From Geobacter sp. AOG2 (GTDB lineage Bacteria; Desulfobacterota; Desulfuromonadia; Geobacterales; Pseudopelobacteraceae), in NCBI RefSeq assembly GCF_019972295.1, contig NZ_BLJA01000001.1, positions 3,486,574 through 3,550,573 on the forward strand: a DNA stretch of 64,000 bases, read 5' to 3'. Shown here piece by piece: positions 25,963 to 35,812 of this stretch. Position 1 is the stretch's first letter; each line of letters starts with the position of its first letter. The notes under the pieces are model-generated. The model was not told the DNA's origin. It saw nothing but the letters and a program-made list of their open reading frames with translations, and did not search any database. The position numbers and the translations under genes were made by a program.

Positions 25963-27031
25963 CCGCCTCCATATCATTGAGCCGACGCTGACCGGCGAGG
26001 CCGGACACTGCTTCAGTTTTGTGTCGAGCCTGATCAATGCCGCCGGGGACGCGCCTTTGACCGTATGGTGCGGCCGCTCGGCAGAGGTGACCTTTCCCGC
26101 AACGGTCCGGGTCAACCGGTTTTTCCTGCGCAAGATACGTCGGTTGCAGGCGTTGTGGCTCTACCGTAAGCTGTTGAAGGGGCATGAACGCATCTTTGTC
26201 CCCACGGCCGGCAGGACGGATCTTGTGCTGCTCGACCTTGCGGCCTCAGGCCAGATCGCACCCGGCAGGGTCTATGTCTATATCCACTGGTTCAGGCCTT
26301 CCCCGGGCAAACGCGCCCAGCTGGAAAAACTGGCACGCCGCCAGCCGGAAATCGTCATTCTGGCGCCCACCGCCTCCGTTTGCGAAGAACTCCGTTCGGT
26401 CGGTTTCAACCGGACCCGGCTTGCGCCCTATCCCATAACGCCGTGCGAGGCCGCCGCCTGCGCTACGGCGGCCCAGGGGTTCAGCCACCTGTTGTTTGCC
26501 GGCGCAGCCCGCCAGGACAAGGGCTTTCCGGCGGTCGTGGATCTTGTGGAACTGCTGCACGCCAGAGGGGATTCCCTCCCCGTCACCCTGCAAACCTCGG
26601 CGGAGCATTACGACAAGTATGACGACGCCACCCGGCAGGCCATCGGGCGGCTTGAAGGGTGCGGTTATCCCCATGTCAGACGCGTTGCCGAAACCCTCAC
26701 TCAAGCCGACTATCAGGGCCTGTTCGCGGGAGCGATCTGTCTTCAATTGTACTCCCAACAGGACTTCCGCGACCGTATCAGCGGGGTTACCCTGGATGCC
26801 CTGACGGGAGGCAGCCCCGTCATCACCCTGACGGATACGTGGATGGCGCGGATTGTAACCAGGTACGACGCGGGGCTGGCGATCGATACGACAGAGCCCG
26901 AGCGCGTGTACCAGGCGGTGACGCAGGTGATGGCGGATTACGACAGGTATCGGGACAATGCCCTGAAGGCGGGGCGGGAGTTGCAGATGCACAATAGCGC
27001 TGAACATCTGTTTCACGAACTGGGGATCTGA
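25955..27031 (+). CDS. Glycosyltransferase, GT-B fold (probable GT4-like)
   Basis: A 358-residue protein whose C-terminal half has features of retaining GT-B transferases: LLFAGAARQDKGFPAVVDLV as the donor-domain entry, QDFRDRISGVTLDALTGGSPV in place of the usual EGFGxxxxEAMxxGxP, then a helical C-terminus. The N-terminal half begins LHIIEPTLTGEAGHCFSF, with a Gly-rich turn. It overlaps waaF by 8 nt, with GGTGGAAAAG upstream of the ATG at 25955. Acceptor and sugar cannot be inferred beyond a role in LPS core or surface glycan assembly. Confidence 0.72.
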   Translation: MADRLHIIEPTLTGEAGHCFSFVSSLINAAGDAPLTVWCGRSAEVTFPATVRVNRFFLRKIRRLQALWLYRKLLKGHERIFVPTAGRTDLVLLDLAASGQIAPGRVYVYIHWFRPSPGKRAQLEKLARRQPEIVILAPTASVCEELRSVGFNRTRLAPYPITPCEAAACATAAQGFSHLLFAGAARQDKGFPAVVDLVELLHARGDSLPVTLQTSAEHYDKYDDATRQAIGRLEGCGYPHVRRVAETLTQADYQGLFAGAICLQLYSQQDFRDRISGVTLDALTGGSPVITLTDTWMARIVTRYDAGLAIDTTEPERVYQAVTQVMADYDRYRDNALKAGRELQMHNSAEHLFHELGI

Positions 27032-27033
27032 CC

Positions 27034-27804
27034 ATGGCGGAGAATGGTGTGCATACTCCCTGCCCGTTGTCGGTCGTCGTCATCGCCAGGAATGAGGCTG
27101 AACGTCTGGATGACTGTCTGCAAAGCGTGTCGTGGGCCGACGAGATCGTGGTGGTGGATTCGGGCAGCAGCGATGCCACCCGTGAGGTCGCCCGGCGTTA
27201 CACGGACAAGGTGTTCGACGTCGCCTGGCGCGGCTTTGGCCCGCAGAAACAGGCGGCCGTCGATCTGGCGACCAACGACTGGATTCTCAACATCGATTGC
27301 GACGAACGGGTAACGCCGGAACTGTCTGCGGAGATACAGGGGATCCTGGCCTCGGATAACGCCACTCAGGCATATTCCGTGCCGCGCCGGACGTTTCTCG
27401 GCACCAGGGAGATCAAGCATTGCGGCTGGTATCCCGACCGCACCGTCAGATTGTTCAACCGCCGCAGTGCGCGTTTTTCCGACAGCCTGGTGCATGAACG
27501 GGTCGTTGCGGACGGTCCGGTTGCCCACTGCCGGGGACATCTGCTCCACTATTCCTTCAGCGGGATCGGGCCGCTTCTGACCAAGCTCAATTACTACAGC
27601 GACCTTTCCGCCCGCCAGATGTTCGAGCAGGGGAGGCGGTGCACTCTGTTCGACCTGACGGTCAGGCCCCTGTTCGCTTTTTTCAAGACGTACGTGTTGC
27701 GGCTGGGATTGCTTAACGGTGTTGAAGGACTGGAGATTTCGCTGACCACCGCTCTCCTGACGTTTACCAAATACGCCAAGCTGCGGGAAATGGCAAAGAA
27801 ATGA
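27034..27804 (+). CDS. Glycosyltransferase family 2, WaaE/KdtX-like
   Basis: A 256-residue inverting GT-A enzyme. It begins SVVVIARNEAERLDDCLQSV, then ADEIVVVDSGSSDATREVA, and the metal-binding acidic motif is NIDCDERVTPEL. HERVVADGPVAHCRGHLLHY and the C-terminal amphipathic part match the WaaE / KdtX group of LPS core beta-1,4-glucosyltransferases. It starts 2 nt after the previous stop. A 173-nt gap follows in which I see no gene. The exact sugar is inferred from family resemblance only. Confidence 0.85.
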   Translation: MAENGVHTPCPLSVVVIARNEAERLDDCLQSVSWADEIVVVDSGSSDATREVARRYTDKVFDVAWRGFGPQKQAAVDLATNDWILNIDCDERVTPELSAEIQGILASDNATQAYSVPRRTFLGTREIKHCGWYPDRTVRLFNRRSARFSDSLVHERVVADGPVAHCRGHLLHYSFSGIGPLLTKLNYYSDLSARQMFEQGRRCTLFDLTVRPLFAFFKTYVLRLGLLNGVEGLEISLTTALLTFTKYAKLREMAKK

Positions 27805-27989
27805 GTTCATTGAGGTTGTTGTCCCCATATGGAGGTTGGTGATGAGGGCCTCCGGTTTCATCTTTGTCAAAAATGTTGTTTTGCTGGGATCTCCGCTGGT
27901 GGAATCCTCTCCATTCTTCTGATCGTCGATGAATACGTGGTGCACTACGATGAGGCCGCACCAATGCATACGGCACTATGAAAGGTTGC

Positions 27990-29105
27990 ATGAAGTCCTT
28001 ACCTGAATCGATACTTATCGTTAATATCCGCCTGATTGGCGATGTGATCCTGACAACCCCCCTCATCGGCCTATTTAAGGAGGCCTATCCGGGGGTGGCC
28101 ATAGATTTTCTAGTCAATCGAGGTACGGGTGAATTTCTGGAGAAGGACCCGCGGGTGCGAAGGGTCCTTTATTCCGACAGCAGGGGGACCTCCGCCGGCC
28201 GCAAAAAGAACAGCTATCTGATAGATATATTTCGCCGCTACGACATGGCGGTCAATATGAATGCCTCTGACCGGGGGAACATCGCCGTCCTTCTGGCAGG
28301 GAGGCGCTGGCGCGCCGGCTTGTATTTGGGGGACCGGTTCTGGCAGGATATCTGGAAAAAGATGCTGTTTACCCACCCGATCGACTATCCCTATCCGATC
28401 CACGTAGCCCGCGTTTGTCAGGTCGTAGCGGAAAAGTTTGGTTTGAGTGTTGACAAGCTGGAAGCAAAGGTTTTCTGGGATAAGCATGACGAAGAAAAGG
28501 TCGGCGCCTTATTGAGACATCAACAGGTCGTTCAGCCCTACTTCGTCATCCACCCCTTTGCCCGCTGGCGGTACAAGTACTGGGACTTCGAGAAGTTTGC
28601 CATGGTGAGCGATGCCATTGCCGAACGTTACTACATGCAGCCTTTATGGACATCCTCTCCCGACCCGGCCGAGAAGAGCGCGCTGGAGCAAGCCGCCGCC
28701 CTCTGCCGCACCCCGCCTGCCCTGGTTTGCGGCGAGTTGACCCTGAACCAGATGACATATCTGATTTCCCGGGCGTTTTTGTATGTCGGGCTCGACACGG
28801 CGATCAGCCACCTGGCCGCCTCAACCGGTATCCCCATGGTGGCGCTGTATGGCCCGACGATTGCCGATGTGTGGTCACCCTGGAACAATAGCGGCCCCCT
28901 AGCGCAGCAATGCCCGTTGCCCCGGGGGAAACAGCGCACCGGCAACATCATTGTCATCCAGGGTGACAGACCCTGTATCCCGTGTGGCCGGTCCGGATGC
29001 GACGATCAGGGGGGGGAAAGCCCGTGTCTGCTCGAGATCGGGACCGATGAGGTTCTGGCCTCGGTAGCGGAGTTGCTCGGCCCGAGCCAGGGAGAAGGCC
29101 GGTGA
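27990..29105 (+). CDS. GT9 heptosyltransferase-like glycosyltransferase
   Basis: A 371-residue GT9 protein: ILIVNIRLIGDVILTTPLIG at the N-terminus, a donor domain with PYFVIHPFARWRYKYWDFEK, and the nucleotide-sugar loop LDTAISHLAASTGIPMVALY followed by YGPT. A Cys-rich end (CIPCGRSGCDDQG) recalls heptosyltransferases of the core region. Two ATGs are possible, 27978 and 27990; AAAGG at 27981-27985 favours 27990. It overlaps the next gene by 4 nt. It differs from WaaF and WaaC and probably adds a further heptose or related sugar. Confidence 0.82.
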   Translation: MKSLPESILIVNIRLIGDVILTTPLIGLFKEAYPGVAIDFLVNRGTGEFLEKDPRVRRVLYSDSRGTSAGRKKNSYLIDIFRRYDMAVNMNASDRGNIAVLLAGRRWRAGLYLGDRFWQDIWKKMLFTHPIDYPYPIHVARVCQVVAEKFGLSVDKLEAKVFWDKHDEEKVGALLRHQQVVQPYFVIHPFARWRYKYWDFEKFAMVSDAIAERYYMQPLWTSSPDPAEKSALEQAAALCRTPPALVCGELTLNQMTYLISRAFLYVGLDTAISHLAASTGIPMVALYGPTIADVWSPWNNSGPLAQQCPLPRGKQRTGNIIVIQGDRPCIPCGRSGCDDQGGESPCLLEIGTDEVLASVAELLGPSQGEGR

Positions 29106-30415
29106 GTGATGCCTTGGCAAAACAGTGGCTCGTGCTGTCCTACTTTGCCGGTATTGACGGAATGGCTTGCTCGCAACATATTGATGATCGTCTCCCCCTG
29201 CTTCGCAAACAGGGAATCAGGCCGCTTCTTTTAACCGGCATATGCGGCAAGCCTCTGCTGGATACGACCACGGTGCGGGTGCCGTCGCTCGGCCCATCGG
29301 GCATCCGTTTTGAGTTGCGTCATCTACAGCGGAGAATGCGGTGGCTGAAACCTGTTTTGGGAACGCTGAACCTGCTGCTCCTGCCGTTTTATCTGCTGGA
29401 GAAGTTGCTCATCGACCTGGATAGCCAGTGGTCGTGGTTTCCCCTGGCGATATGGAGCGGTAGCCGACTTTGCTACCGGCATCGGCCCCACGTGATCTAT
29501 TCTACCGGCGGGCCGGCCAGCGCTCATCTCGCAGCGGCCGTCATCGCCCGTCGCCACGGCATACCCTGGATTGCCGAGTTTCAGGACCCGCTGGTGCATG
29601 GAGACTGGCTGCGCAGCAAGCGGGCTTTCAAGATATTTTCCTGGTTGGAGCGCTTTGTCTGCACTCGGGCCGATGCCGTCATCTTCCTGACCGACGAAGC
29701 GCGGAAACGGGCGGACGAAAGAACCGGCCTCGGCAAGCGGGGGTGGTGCGTTTATCCCGGCTCGAACCCGGCCGCCATGCCGCAGGTCGCTTATGAAAAG
29801 GGGGATTTCTGCCGCTTCGCCCACTTCGGCTCCCTCGGCGGTTCCCGCAATCTCAAGGTGTTCCTTGAAGCGCTCGGGGAGGTGCTTGCGGAACGCCCAT
29901 ACCTTGGGAATATTGTTAGGCTGGATGTCTTTGGGACGTGCGACCGCTTGTCGTTGCGGCTGATCGAAGCGTTTCCGGTCCAGGGTGTTGTCCGCTACCA
30001 TGGGCGGATTTCCCGATCCGACTCGCTTGTCGCCATGAAACGGTGTGATGTTTTGCTCCTGATCCAGAATACGGAAGAGTTCTCGGCCGAGACCATTCCG
30101 TCGAAAACGTACGAGTACTTTTTTACCGGCCGTCCGATTCTAGCGCTGGTTCACAAGAATCCCGAGCTTTGCCGGATGATGTCGCAACTCGGGCATACAG
30201 CCGTCAAGGCCGACGACTCCGAAGACGTCAAGGGGGCGATCACCACTCTGGCCGACCGCTGGTCCGCCAATTGTTTGGAACCGGCGGCCGGCGGCGGTTT
30301 TGAGGTCGAGTGGGCGGTCGACAGACTAATCAGTATCGGGGACGGTATCGTTCAACAATCCGAACCGACAGCAGGTGTCTCCGCGCTGGTTCGAGAAAGC
30401 AGGAATCATTCGTGA
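29102..30415 (+). CDS. Glycosyltransferase, GT4-type GT-B enzyme
   Basis: A 437-residue GT-B protein starting with GTG overlapping the previous stop. The N-terminal domain contains DGMACSQHIDDRLPLLRKQG and IYSTGGPASAHLAA. The C-terminal donor domain contains FAHFGSLGGSRNLKVFLEAL and ETIPSKTYEYFFTGRPILAL, where the KxYEY...GRP segment replaces the classical EGFG loop, as in GT4 enzymes of the WcaI/WbuB type. The family and a role in surface glycan assembly are likely; substrate unknown. It overlaps the methyltransferase gene by 4 nt. Confidence 0.78.
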   Translation: MSDALAKQWLVLSYFAGIDGMACSQHIDDRLPLLRKQGIRPLLLTGICGKPLLDTTTVRVPSLGPSGIRFELRHLQRRMRWLKPVLGTLNLLLLPFYLLEKLLIDLDSQWSWFPLAIWSGSRLCYRHRPHVIYSTGGPASAHLAAAVIARRHGIPWIAEFQDPLVHGDWLRSKRAFKIFSWLERFVCTRADAVIFLTDEARKRADERTGLGKRGWCVYPGSNPAAMPQVAYEKGDFCRFAHFGSLGGSRNLKVFLEALGEVLAERPYLGNIVRLDVFGTCDRLSLRLIEAFPVQGVVRYHGRISRSDSLVAMKRCDVLLLIQNTEEFSAETIPSKTYEYFFTGRPILALVHKNPELCRMMSQLGHTAVKADDSEDVKGAITTLADRWSANCLEPAAGGGFEVEWAVDRLISIGDGIVQQSEPTAGVSALVRESRNHS

Positions 30416-31143
30416 TTGATTCATTGTTGCGGCAGCACCTCGCCGGTTTTCGTGCCAGCCGCTTGCTGGATGTCGGGCCCGGTTACAACGCCTTCGGCCG
30501 CATTGCCGCCCACGTCACCGGCGCCGGCTCGGTGACGTACATAGACTGCAACCCAGATGTTATCGCCTGGCAGGCGGAGGAATGCCGCAAGGAAGGGCTG
30601 ACGGCGGAGGGGCTACTTTTTTCGCTGGAGCCGGCCGCTCTTGGAGCGCTTTCCGGCCAGTACGACCTGATCCTATGCCAGGAGGTATTTGAACACCTCT
30701 CCAATGCAGAGGCAATCCTCACCGGTTTGGTGGACCATCTGGCCCCAAGGGGGCGTATGGTCGTCACCGTGCCGACTAAGGGTTCCGAGCAGTGGCTGAA
30801 GCGGATCAATCCCAACTATATGAAGAATGATCCCTACGGTCATGTGCGCGAATTCGATGAGGCGGGGCTCCGGCGACTGCTCCGGGAAGCAGGGCTTCAA
30901 CCGCTTGTATTCCTGCCGACCCAGCCGCACTACTTCATTGCCCATACGTGGTTTTTTGGCACAAGGATGCAGGTTGAAGAGTCGACGGGCAAGATTCTGA
31001 CAAAAGGGATTCGTGGTTTCGTAAGCAGGAAGCTTTTCAATCTGAGCAAGAAACTGTTTTGCGCCACCGGGTTCGAGCGATGGGGCCGTCTGTTGCCGCG
31101 CAACTACTTCGTCGTGGCCCACAAGGTCCGACCGGACGAATGA
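30412..31143 (+). CDS. Class I SAM-dependent methyltransferase
   Basis: A 243-residue methyltransferase starting at a GTG that overlaps the preceding stop (GTGA). Motif I is LLDVGPGYNAFGRIA, the acidic motif II is VTYIDCNPDV, and DLILCQEVFEHLSNAEAIL is the motif III/IV region of the Methyltransf_11/23 group. The C-terminal part is basic (SRKLFNLSKKLF). The nucleotide frame upstream from 30310 is a shadow. Embedded in a glycosyltransferase operon, it may methylate a sugar or terminate chain growth. That is inference. Confidence 0.8.
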   Translation: MIDSLLRQHLAGFRASRLLDVGPGYNAFGRIAAHVTGAGSVTYIDCNPDVIAWQAEECRKEGLTAEGLLFSLEPAALGALSGQYDLILCQEVFEHLSNAEAILTGLVDHLAPRGRMVVTVPTKGSEQWLKRINPNYMKNDPYGHVREFDEAGLRRLLREAGLQPLVFLPTQPHYFIAHTWFFGTRMQVEESTGKILTKGIRGFVSRKLFNLSKKLFCATGFERWGRLLPRNYFVVAHKVRPDE

Positions 31144-31160
31144 CCACGGGAATATGAGAC

Positions 31161-32267
31161 ATGAAAATCCTTTTTGATGCCACGGTGCTGGAATTGCCCT
31201 TCACCGGCATTGCCAAGACATCCCTGATGCTCTATCGGGAATGTCTTGCCCAGAGGCCGGAGGCGACCATAACAGGCCTGCACCGCAAGCCATTGGCGGG
31301 CATTGCCCCGCCGGGGATATGCATGATGCGCTGCGGAAGGTTCTTTTCCTCCAGCCGCTGGCGGTTATCCACCCTTCCCCGGCAGGTGGCGCGCCAGGGG
31401 GCGACGGTGGTGCACTTCCCCTGGAACGGCTGCGTACCGGAAGGTTTGCACGGCTGCACCATCGCCACAACCATACACGACATCCTTCCCCTGGAGATGC
31501 CGGGTAGCTTTAAGAATGACCAGGATGAGCTGCGCTATCGCCGCGATAAGCAGCAGGATATCGCACGATCCCAGATACTCTTTACCGATTCGGCGTATTC
31601 GAAGCGGCAGCTCATGGCCCAGTTTACGTTGAACAGTGAGCCGGTTGTGAACTATTTCGGCCCGACCCTTGATTCCACAGGTGATGCGTTAGAGACGAAG
31701 AGCGCTTCCGAGCCCCCGTATTTTCTTTACCTTGGCGGGTATGATCGTCGCAAGGGAATTGTAGAACTGCTTAAAGTCTTCCTGGAGTTGCACCGCCTGC
31801 AGAAACTCAGGTGCAGGCTGCTGCTGGCCGGAAAGGCCCATTATTTTTCCGATGAGCTGAAATTACTGATTGATGAGGGGACACAAACCGGGGCTGTTCG
31901 AGAACTGGGATATGTTCCTGATCCTGAATTGGCCATTTTGCTCCGTAATGCCCTGGCCCTGGTTTATCCATCACGTTTCGAAGGTTTTGGCCTGCCGCCA
32001 TTGGAGGCGATGCACGTCGGCTGTCCGGTGATCACCACCGCCTGCACCTCTATACCGGAAGTATGTGGAGATGCTGCCCTGTATGTCGATCCGTGCGACA
32101 GCAGGGGGTTTGGTGAGGCGCTGGTGGTTGTTCAGGATGATGAAGCTCTCCGCTGTTCCCTGAGGGAGAAGGGACGGCGGCAAGCTGTAAAATTCTCCTG
32201 GGAGAAGACCGCAGCCACATTTCTCCGCGAAATCGATGGATACAGGAAGTTGAAAGGGACGCCATGA
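31161..32267 (+). CDS. Glycosyltransferase family 4 (mannosyltransferase-like)
   Basis: A 368-residue retaining GT-B enzyme. It opens with MKILFDATVLELPFTGIAKT, has the linker FLYLGGYDRRKGIVELLKVF, and carries the classical EX7E donor motif in PSRFEGFGLPPLEAMHVGCP, followed by TTACTSIPEVCGDAALYVDP. This is the WbaZ/mannosyltransferase type of GT4. It starts 17 nt after the methyltransferase and overlaps the next gene by 4 nt. The sugar is not determined. Confidence 0.86.
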   Translation: MKILFDATVLELPFTGIAKTSLMLYRECLAQRPEATITGLHRKPLAGIAPPGICMMRCGRFFSSSRWRLSTLPRQVARQGATVVHFPWNGCVPEGLHGCTIATTIHDILPLEMPGSFKNDQDELRYRRDKQQDIARSQILFTDSAYSKRQLMAQFTLNSEPVVNYFGPTLDSTGDALETKSASEPPYFLYLGGYDRRKGIVELLKVFLELHRLQKLRCRLLLAGKAHYFSDELKLLIDEGTQTGAVRELGYVPDPELAILLRNALALVYPSRFEGFGLPPLEAMHVGCPVITTACTSIPEVCGDAALYVDPCDSRGFGEALVVVQDDEALRCSLREKGRRQAVKFSWEKTAATFLREIDGYRKLKGTP

Positions 32268-33427
32268 TCATTGCATGCGAACCGGTCTGTCATGGTTTTG
32301 AACATGCGCTTGTCAATGCAGCGATGCTGTCGGTCTTTGCCGAGGCCTTTCCTGACCAGGAGATTCTGTTCCTGGCAGATCAGGGACACATCGGCTGTGT
32401 CGCATCAGACCCCATCATCGGTACCAGGGCGGGAATCGCCTTTGAATCGTTGTCCCTGCCCGCGCGCAAATCGTCGGGTCCCGAGCGTTTCAAGCACGAA
32501 TTCTCGGTGGTCGCCACCCTCTTTGAGACCGCGGAGCAGCGGGGGGCCTCATTGGTGCTGTTCACCTGCATCAGCGACGAAACGCTGCGCGCCATCAAGC
32601 TGTTGATCCCACGATTCCCGCGGATCAGGTGCGCGGCGGTGCTGCACGGGGTCCTGGCGTCGATTCTGAAACGCCCCTCTCTGTTCCCCTGGAAGAACCG
32701 GAACACCTTCCGCACGTGGTTTTTGCAGCAAAATTCTCCGCAACTGACCTATATCCTGATGGGGGATTCCATCGAGCGCGAACTTGTAGCGCGTTTTCCA
32801 ACCATGGCACCCCATGTGGCGAGTATCGACCTTCCGTACCGGTTCGTCCAACCCTACGGACATGAACCGTTCGCGAATCGGACCGTTACTTTCGGTTCTC
32901 TGGGGGTTATCCGCAAGGCTAAGGGGTCCGATGCCTTCCTGCGGCTGGCAAATGAGGTGGCGGCATCATCTCGCTCTTGGAAGTCGCGCTTTATCTGCGT
33001 AGGTCCGGTCATTGACAAGAAACTGCGCAAGTTGCTCGGGACGGCGGTAACGGTCCCGTCGCCGGATGCCCCCCTTTCGGCGGACGATTTTGCCTTCCAC
33101 GCCCGGCAGATTGACTACGCGGTATTTCTCCACGGCGCGGATGCCTACACTCTTACCGCAAGCGGGGCGCTGTTCGATGCCTTTTCGTACCTCAAACCGC
33201 TTATTGCGCTCAGGAATCCCTTTTTTGTCTCGTATTTTGAAAAGATGGGCAATATCGGATATCTCTGCGACAGTTACGAGGATATCAAACGGGTCGTCAG
33301 GGGGATTCTTGACAATCCCCCCGTTAATGAGTATATGCTCCAGCGGCAGGCTTTACTGAAGGGGAGGGAACAGCTTGAGATCAGTGTCCTTGCAGCCACC
33401 CTGCGCGACAAACTGACACGAGGATGA
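32264..33427 (+). CDS. Uncharacterised protein, probably GT-B-like glycosyltransferase
   Basis: A 387-residue protein that I do not recognise with confidence. The N-terminus [20 protein letters not shown] is followed by a Rossmann-like half and then [20 protein letters not shown], which resembles the inter-domain entry of GT-B enzymes. The second half includes [20 protein letters not shown] and [20 protein letters not shown], a plausible donor-site loop. It starts with ATGA overlap and lies directly before wecB. A polysaccharide transferase role is inferred from context. Confidence 0.6.
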   Translation: MIIACEPVCHGFEHALVNAAMLSVFAEAFPDQEILFLADQGHIGCVASDPIIGTRAGIAFESLSLPARKSSGPERFKHEFSVVATLFETAEQRGASLVLFTCISDETLRAIKLLIPRFPRIRCAAVLHGVLASILKRPSLFPWKNRNTFRTWFLQQNSPQLTYILMGDSIERELVARFPTMAPHVASIDLPYRFVQPYGHEPFANRTVTFGSLGVIRKAKGSDAFLRLANEVAASSRSWKSRFICVGPVIDKKLRKLLGTAVTVPSPDAPLSADDFAFHARQIDYAVFLHGADAYTLTASGALFDAFSYLKPLIALRNPFFVSYFEKMGNIGYLCDSYEDIKRVVRGILDNPPVNEYMLQRQALLKGREQLEISVLAATLRDKLTRG

Positions 33428-33440
33428 GGCGGTAGCAACC

Positions 33441-34583
33441 ATGAAAAAAATCCTCTCCATATTCGGCACCCGCCCCGAGGCGATCAAGATGGCGCCGGTG
33501 GTTAAGGAACTGGAACGCCATCCCGGCCGGTTTCAAAGTCTGGTCTGCGTCACCGCCCAGCACCGCGGGATGCTCGACCAGGTGCTTAATCTGTTCGACA
33601 TCCGTCCCGATTATGATCTGGACATCATGCGGCCGGGGCAGGACCTGTTCGACATCACCGGTAACGTGCTGCAGGGGTTGAAATCTGTCCTGGCTGCCGA
33701 GCGTCCCGACATGGTGCTGGTGCATGGCGATACCACTACAACCATGGCGGCGGCCCTGGCGGCCTATTACTGTCGCATCCCGGTCGGCCACGTGGAGGCC
33801 GGCCTGCGTACCCACAACAAATTCGCCCCTTTCCCGGAGGAGATCAATCGCCGGGTAAGCGGAGTCCTGGCCGATGTGCATTTTGCCCCCACCGAGGCCG
33901 CCCGGCGTAACCTGCTGCGGGAAGGGGTGGCGGATGGGGCGATCCACGTCACCGGCAACACGGTCGTGGATGCCTTGCTTTCCGTTGTGGAGCGCATCGA
34001 CACCGATCCCGGACTCCGGGGCACCTGTGCCGAACGTTTCGACTTCCTCGACCCGGCCAAGCGCCTGATCCTGGTGACCGGCCATCGTCGGGAGAACTTC
34101 GGTGAAGGATTTGAGAATATCTGCCGGGCACTGGCGGATATTGCAACCGCGTTCACCGACGTGGAGATCCTCTATCCGGTCCACCTCAACCCCAATGTCC
34201 AGGAACCGGTCAAACGCCTGCTCGGCACCCATGCACTCGGCAACATCCATCTCATCGAGCCGGTGGACTACCTCCCGTTCGTCTACCTCATGAATCGGTC
34301 CCACCTCATCATCACCGACTCCGGGGGCGTGCAGGAAGAGGCACCCTCCCTGGGCAAGCCGGTGCTGGTCATGAGGGACACCACCGAACGCCCGGAGGCG
34401 GTGGCCGCCGGGACGGTCGTGCTGGTCGGCACCGACCGGGAGAGGATCGTGTCGGAGACAGCTCGCCTCCTCAACAATGACCATGACTACCGCATGATGA
34501 GCCGGGCTCATAACCCGTACGGCGACGGCGTTGCGGCAGGCAGGATCGCGGACATCCTCCACGGCATGGGTGGCGATAATTGA
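33441..34583 (+). CDS. wecB: UDP-N-acetylglucosamine 2-epimerase (non-hydrolysing)
   Basis: A 380-residue enzyme interconverting UDP-GlcNAc and UDP-ManNAc, supplying ManNAc units for surface polysaccharide. Family motifs are present: [17 protein letters not shown] at the start, [37 protein letters not shown] and [20 protein letters not shown] followed by [12 protein letters not shown] at 33441 has AGGATGAGG upstream. Its stop overlaps the next start. No dehydrogenase (wecC) lies next to it, so ManNAc is probably not oxidised by a neighbouring gene. Confidence 0.95.
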   Translation: MKKILSIFGTRPEAIKMAPVVKELERHPGRFQSLVCVTAQHRGMLDQVLNLFDIRPDYDLDIMRPGQDLFDITGNVLQGLKSVLAAERPDMVLVHGDTTTTMAAALAAYYCRIPVGHVEAGLRTHNKFAPFPEEINRRVSGVLADVHFAPTEAARRNLLREGVADGAIHVTGNTVVDALLSVVERIDTDPGLRGTCAERFDFLDPAKRLILVTGHRRENFGEGFENICRALADIATAFTDVEILYPVHLNPNVQEPVKRLLGTHALGNIHLIEPVDYLPFVYLMNRSHLIITDSGGVQEEAPSLGKPVLVMRDTTERPEAVAAGTVVLVGTDRERIVSETARLLNNDHDYRMMSRAHNPYGDGVAAGRIADILHGMGGDN

Positions 34584-35635
34584 ACGTCCTGATCATAAAA
34601 ACATCTTCCCTCGGTGATGTCATCCACGCCTTGCCGGTCATAGATTACCTGCATCAGGTGTCACCCGGCATCGAAATTGATTGGGTAGCCGAAGAACAAT
34701 TTCTTCCGGTGCTGGAGCATAACCCCGGCCTGCGGCGCATCTTCGCCGTCAGGACGAAGAAATGGCGCAAGGCCCCCTTTTCCGCGGAGACCCGCAGCGA
34801 CCTGAAGGAGCTGCGGAAGGGGTTGCGCGAGCGCCCCTACGACTTGGTGTTCGACATTCAGGGTAACCTGAAGAGTGGCCTTATCGCCTGGCTTAGCGGC
34901 GCCCGCGAACGGATTGGCTTCACCAGGGAGGTGTTGCAGGAAAAGGCGAACGCCCTTTTCACCACACGCCGCATCCCGTTCCGGGACTGCGACCGCAACG
35001 TTACCGACCGCTATCTGCGCGTGGTCAGCGTCCCGTTCGACCGGGATTACCGAGGCATGGAACTGGCGGGTGCCATCTTCTCCTCCCCTGAGGATGAGGC
35101 GGCTGCGGAACGCTACCGTGCAGAGTTGCCGGAGGGGTTGGTCATTCTTTTTCAGGTCGGGACCACCTGGAGCAGCAAGCTGTGGCATCCCGAGGGATGG
35201 ACGGAGCTGGCGCGCCGGATTGTGGCCCGGTACCCCGGTGCGACCATCCTGATAAACTGGGGCAGCCCCGACGAGAAGGCCATTGGGGAGCGGATCATCC
35301 GCGAGGTGGGCGCTGCGGTGCGGCTTCTCCCCTGGCTGCGCATCAGGGAACTCATCCCGGTGCTCAGGAGAATGGACCTGGTTGTCGGCGGCGACACCGG
35401 GCCGGTATACCTGGCCGCAGCAGTCGGTACGCCCACGGTCTCCTTTTACCGGGCTACCAGCGCCGCCACTTACGCCCCCCAGGGAAAACGGCACCGCGCC
35501 GTTCAGGCCGACATGGAGTGCGCCCCCTGTTACCGAACCTCCTGTGACCGGGACGGGGAGTGCCGCAACAGTATCTCCGTGGACGCCCTTTTTGCCGCGG
35601 TAACGGACTTGATCGAGCCTGCAAACGGCAGTTAG
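34580..35635 (+). CDS. waaC: LPS heptosyltransferase I, WaaC-like (GT9)
   Basis: A 351-residue GT9 enzyme with the WaaC-type N-terminus [20 protein letters not shown], then [17 protein letters not shown], and in the donor half [19 protein letters not shown] and [20 protein letters not shown]. WaaC adds the first heptose to Kdo. It starts with TTG overlapping the wecB stop, with GGGTGG upstream; no ATG is available nearby. The Cys motif [15 protein letters not shown] near the end is shared with other GT9 proteins. R2 copy b begins at its stop codon. Confidence 0.85.
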   Translation: MNVLIIKTSSLGDVIHALPVIDYLHQVSPGIEIDWVAEEQFLPVLEHNPGLRRIFAVRTKKWRKAPFSAETRSDLKELRKGLRERPYDLVFDIQGNLKSGLIAWLSGARERIGFTREVLQEKANALFTTRRIPFRDCDRNVTDRYLRVVSVPFDRDYRGMELAGAIFSSPEDEAAAERYRAELPEGLVILFQVGTTWSSKLWHPEGWTELARRIVARYPGATILINWGSPDEKAIGERIIREVGAAVRLLPWLRIRELIPVLRRMDLVVGGDTGPVYLAAAVGTPTVSFYRATSAATYAPQGKRHRAVQADMECAPCYRTSCDRDGECRNSISVDALFAAVTDLIEPANGS

Positions 35636-35767
35636 GCCACGGAGTCGCGGAGGCACAGAGGCCCACAGAGAAAAACAAAACTATTGTTGTAAAACCGCTA
35701 TCAAGAACCGTTGTTTTTTTGCTTGCCTTACTCCTGATTTTCTCTGTGTCTCGGTGACTCTGTGGCA
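35635..35767. repeat. R2 palindromic repeat, copy b (waaC/DUF4254 junction)
   Basis: The left end reads GGCCACGGAGTCGCGGAGG and the right end GACTCTGTGGCA (to 35767), giving an imperfect terminal inverted repeat. Its A/T-rich interior (AAAAACAAAACTATTGTTG... ACTCCTGATTTTCTCTGTG) closely matches copy d at 58452, showing the two are the same element. It fills most of the gap before the DUF4254 gene. Confidence 0.8.
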
Positions 35768-35812
35768 AATGATTTTTCAGGTTGAATTACACCAGAATGG
35801 AAGGGATGCACC

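Noticed and set aside
27805..27977. Possible small gene between the GT2 and GT9 genes
   Set aside because: No start with a ribosome binding site and no family resemblance; it may be a leader or a remnant.
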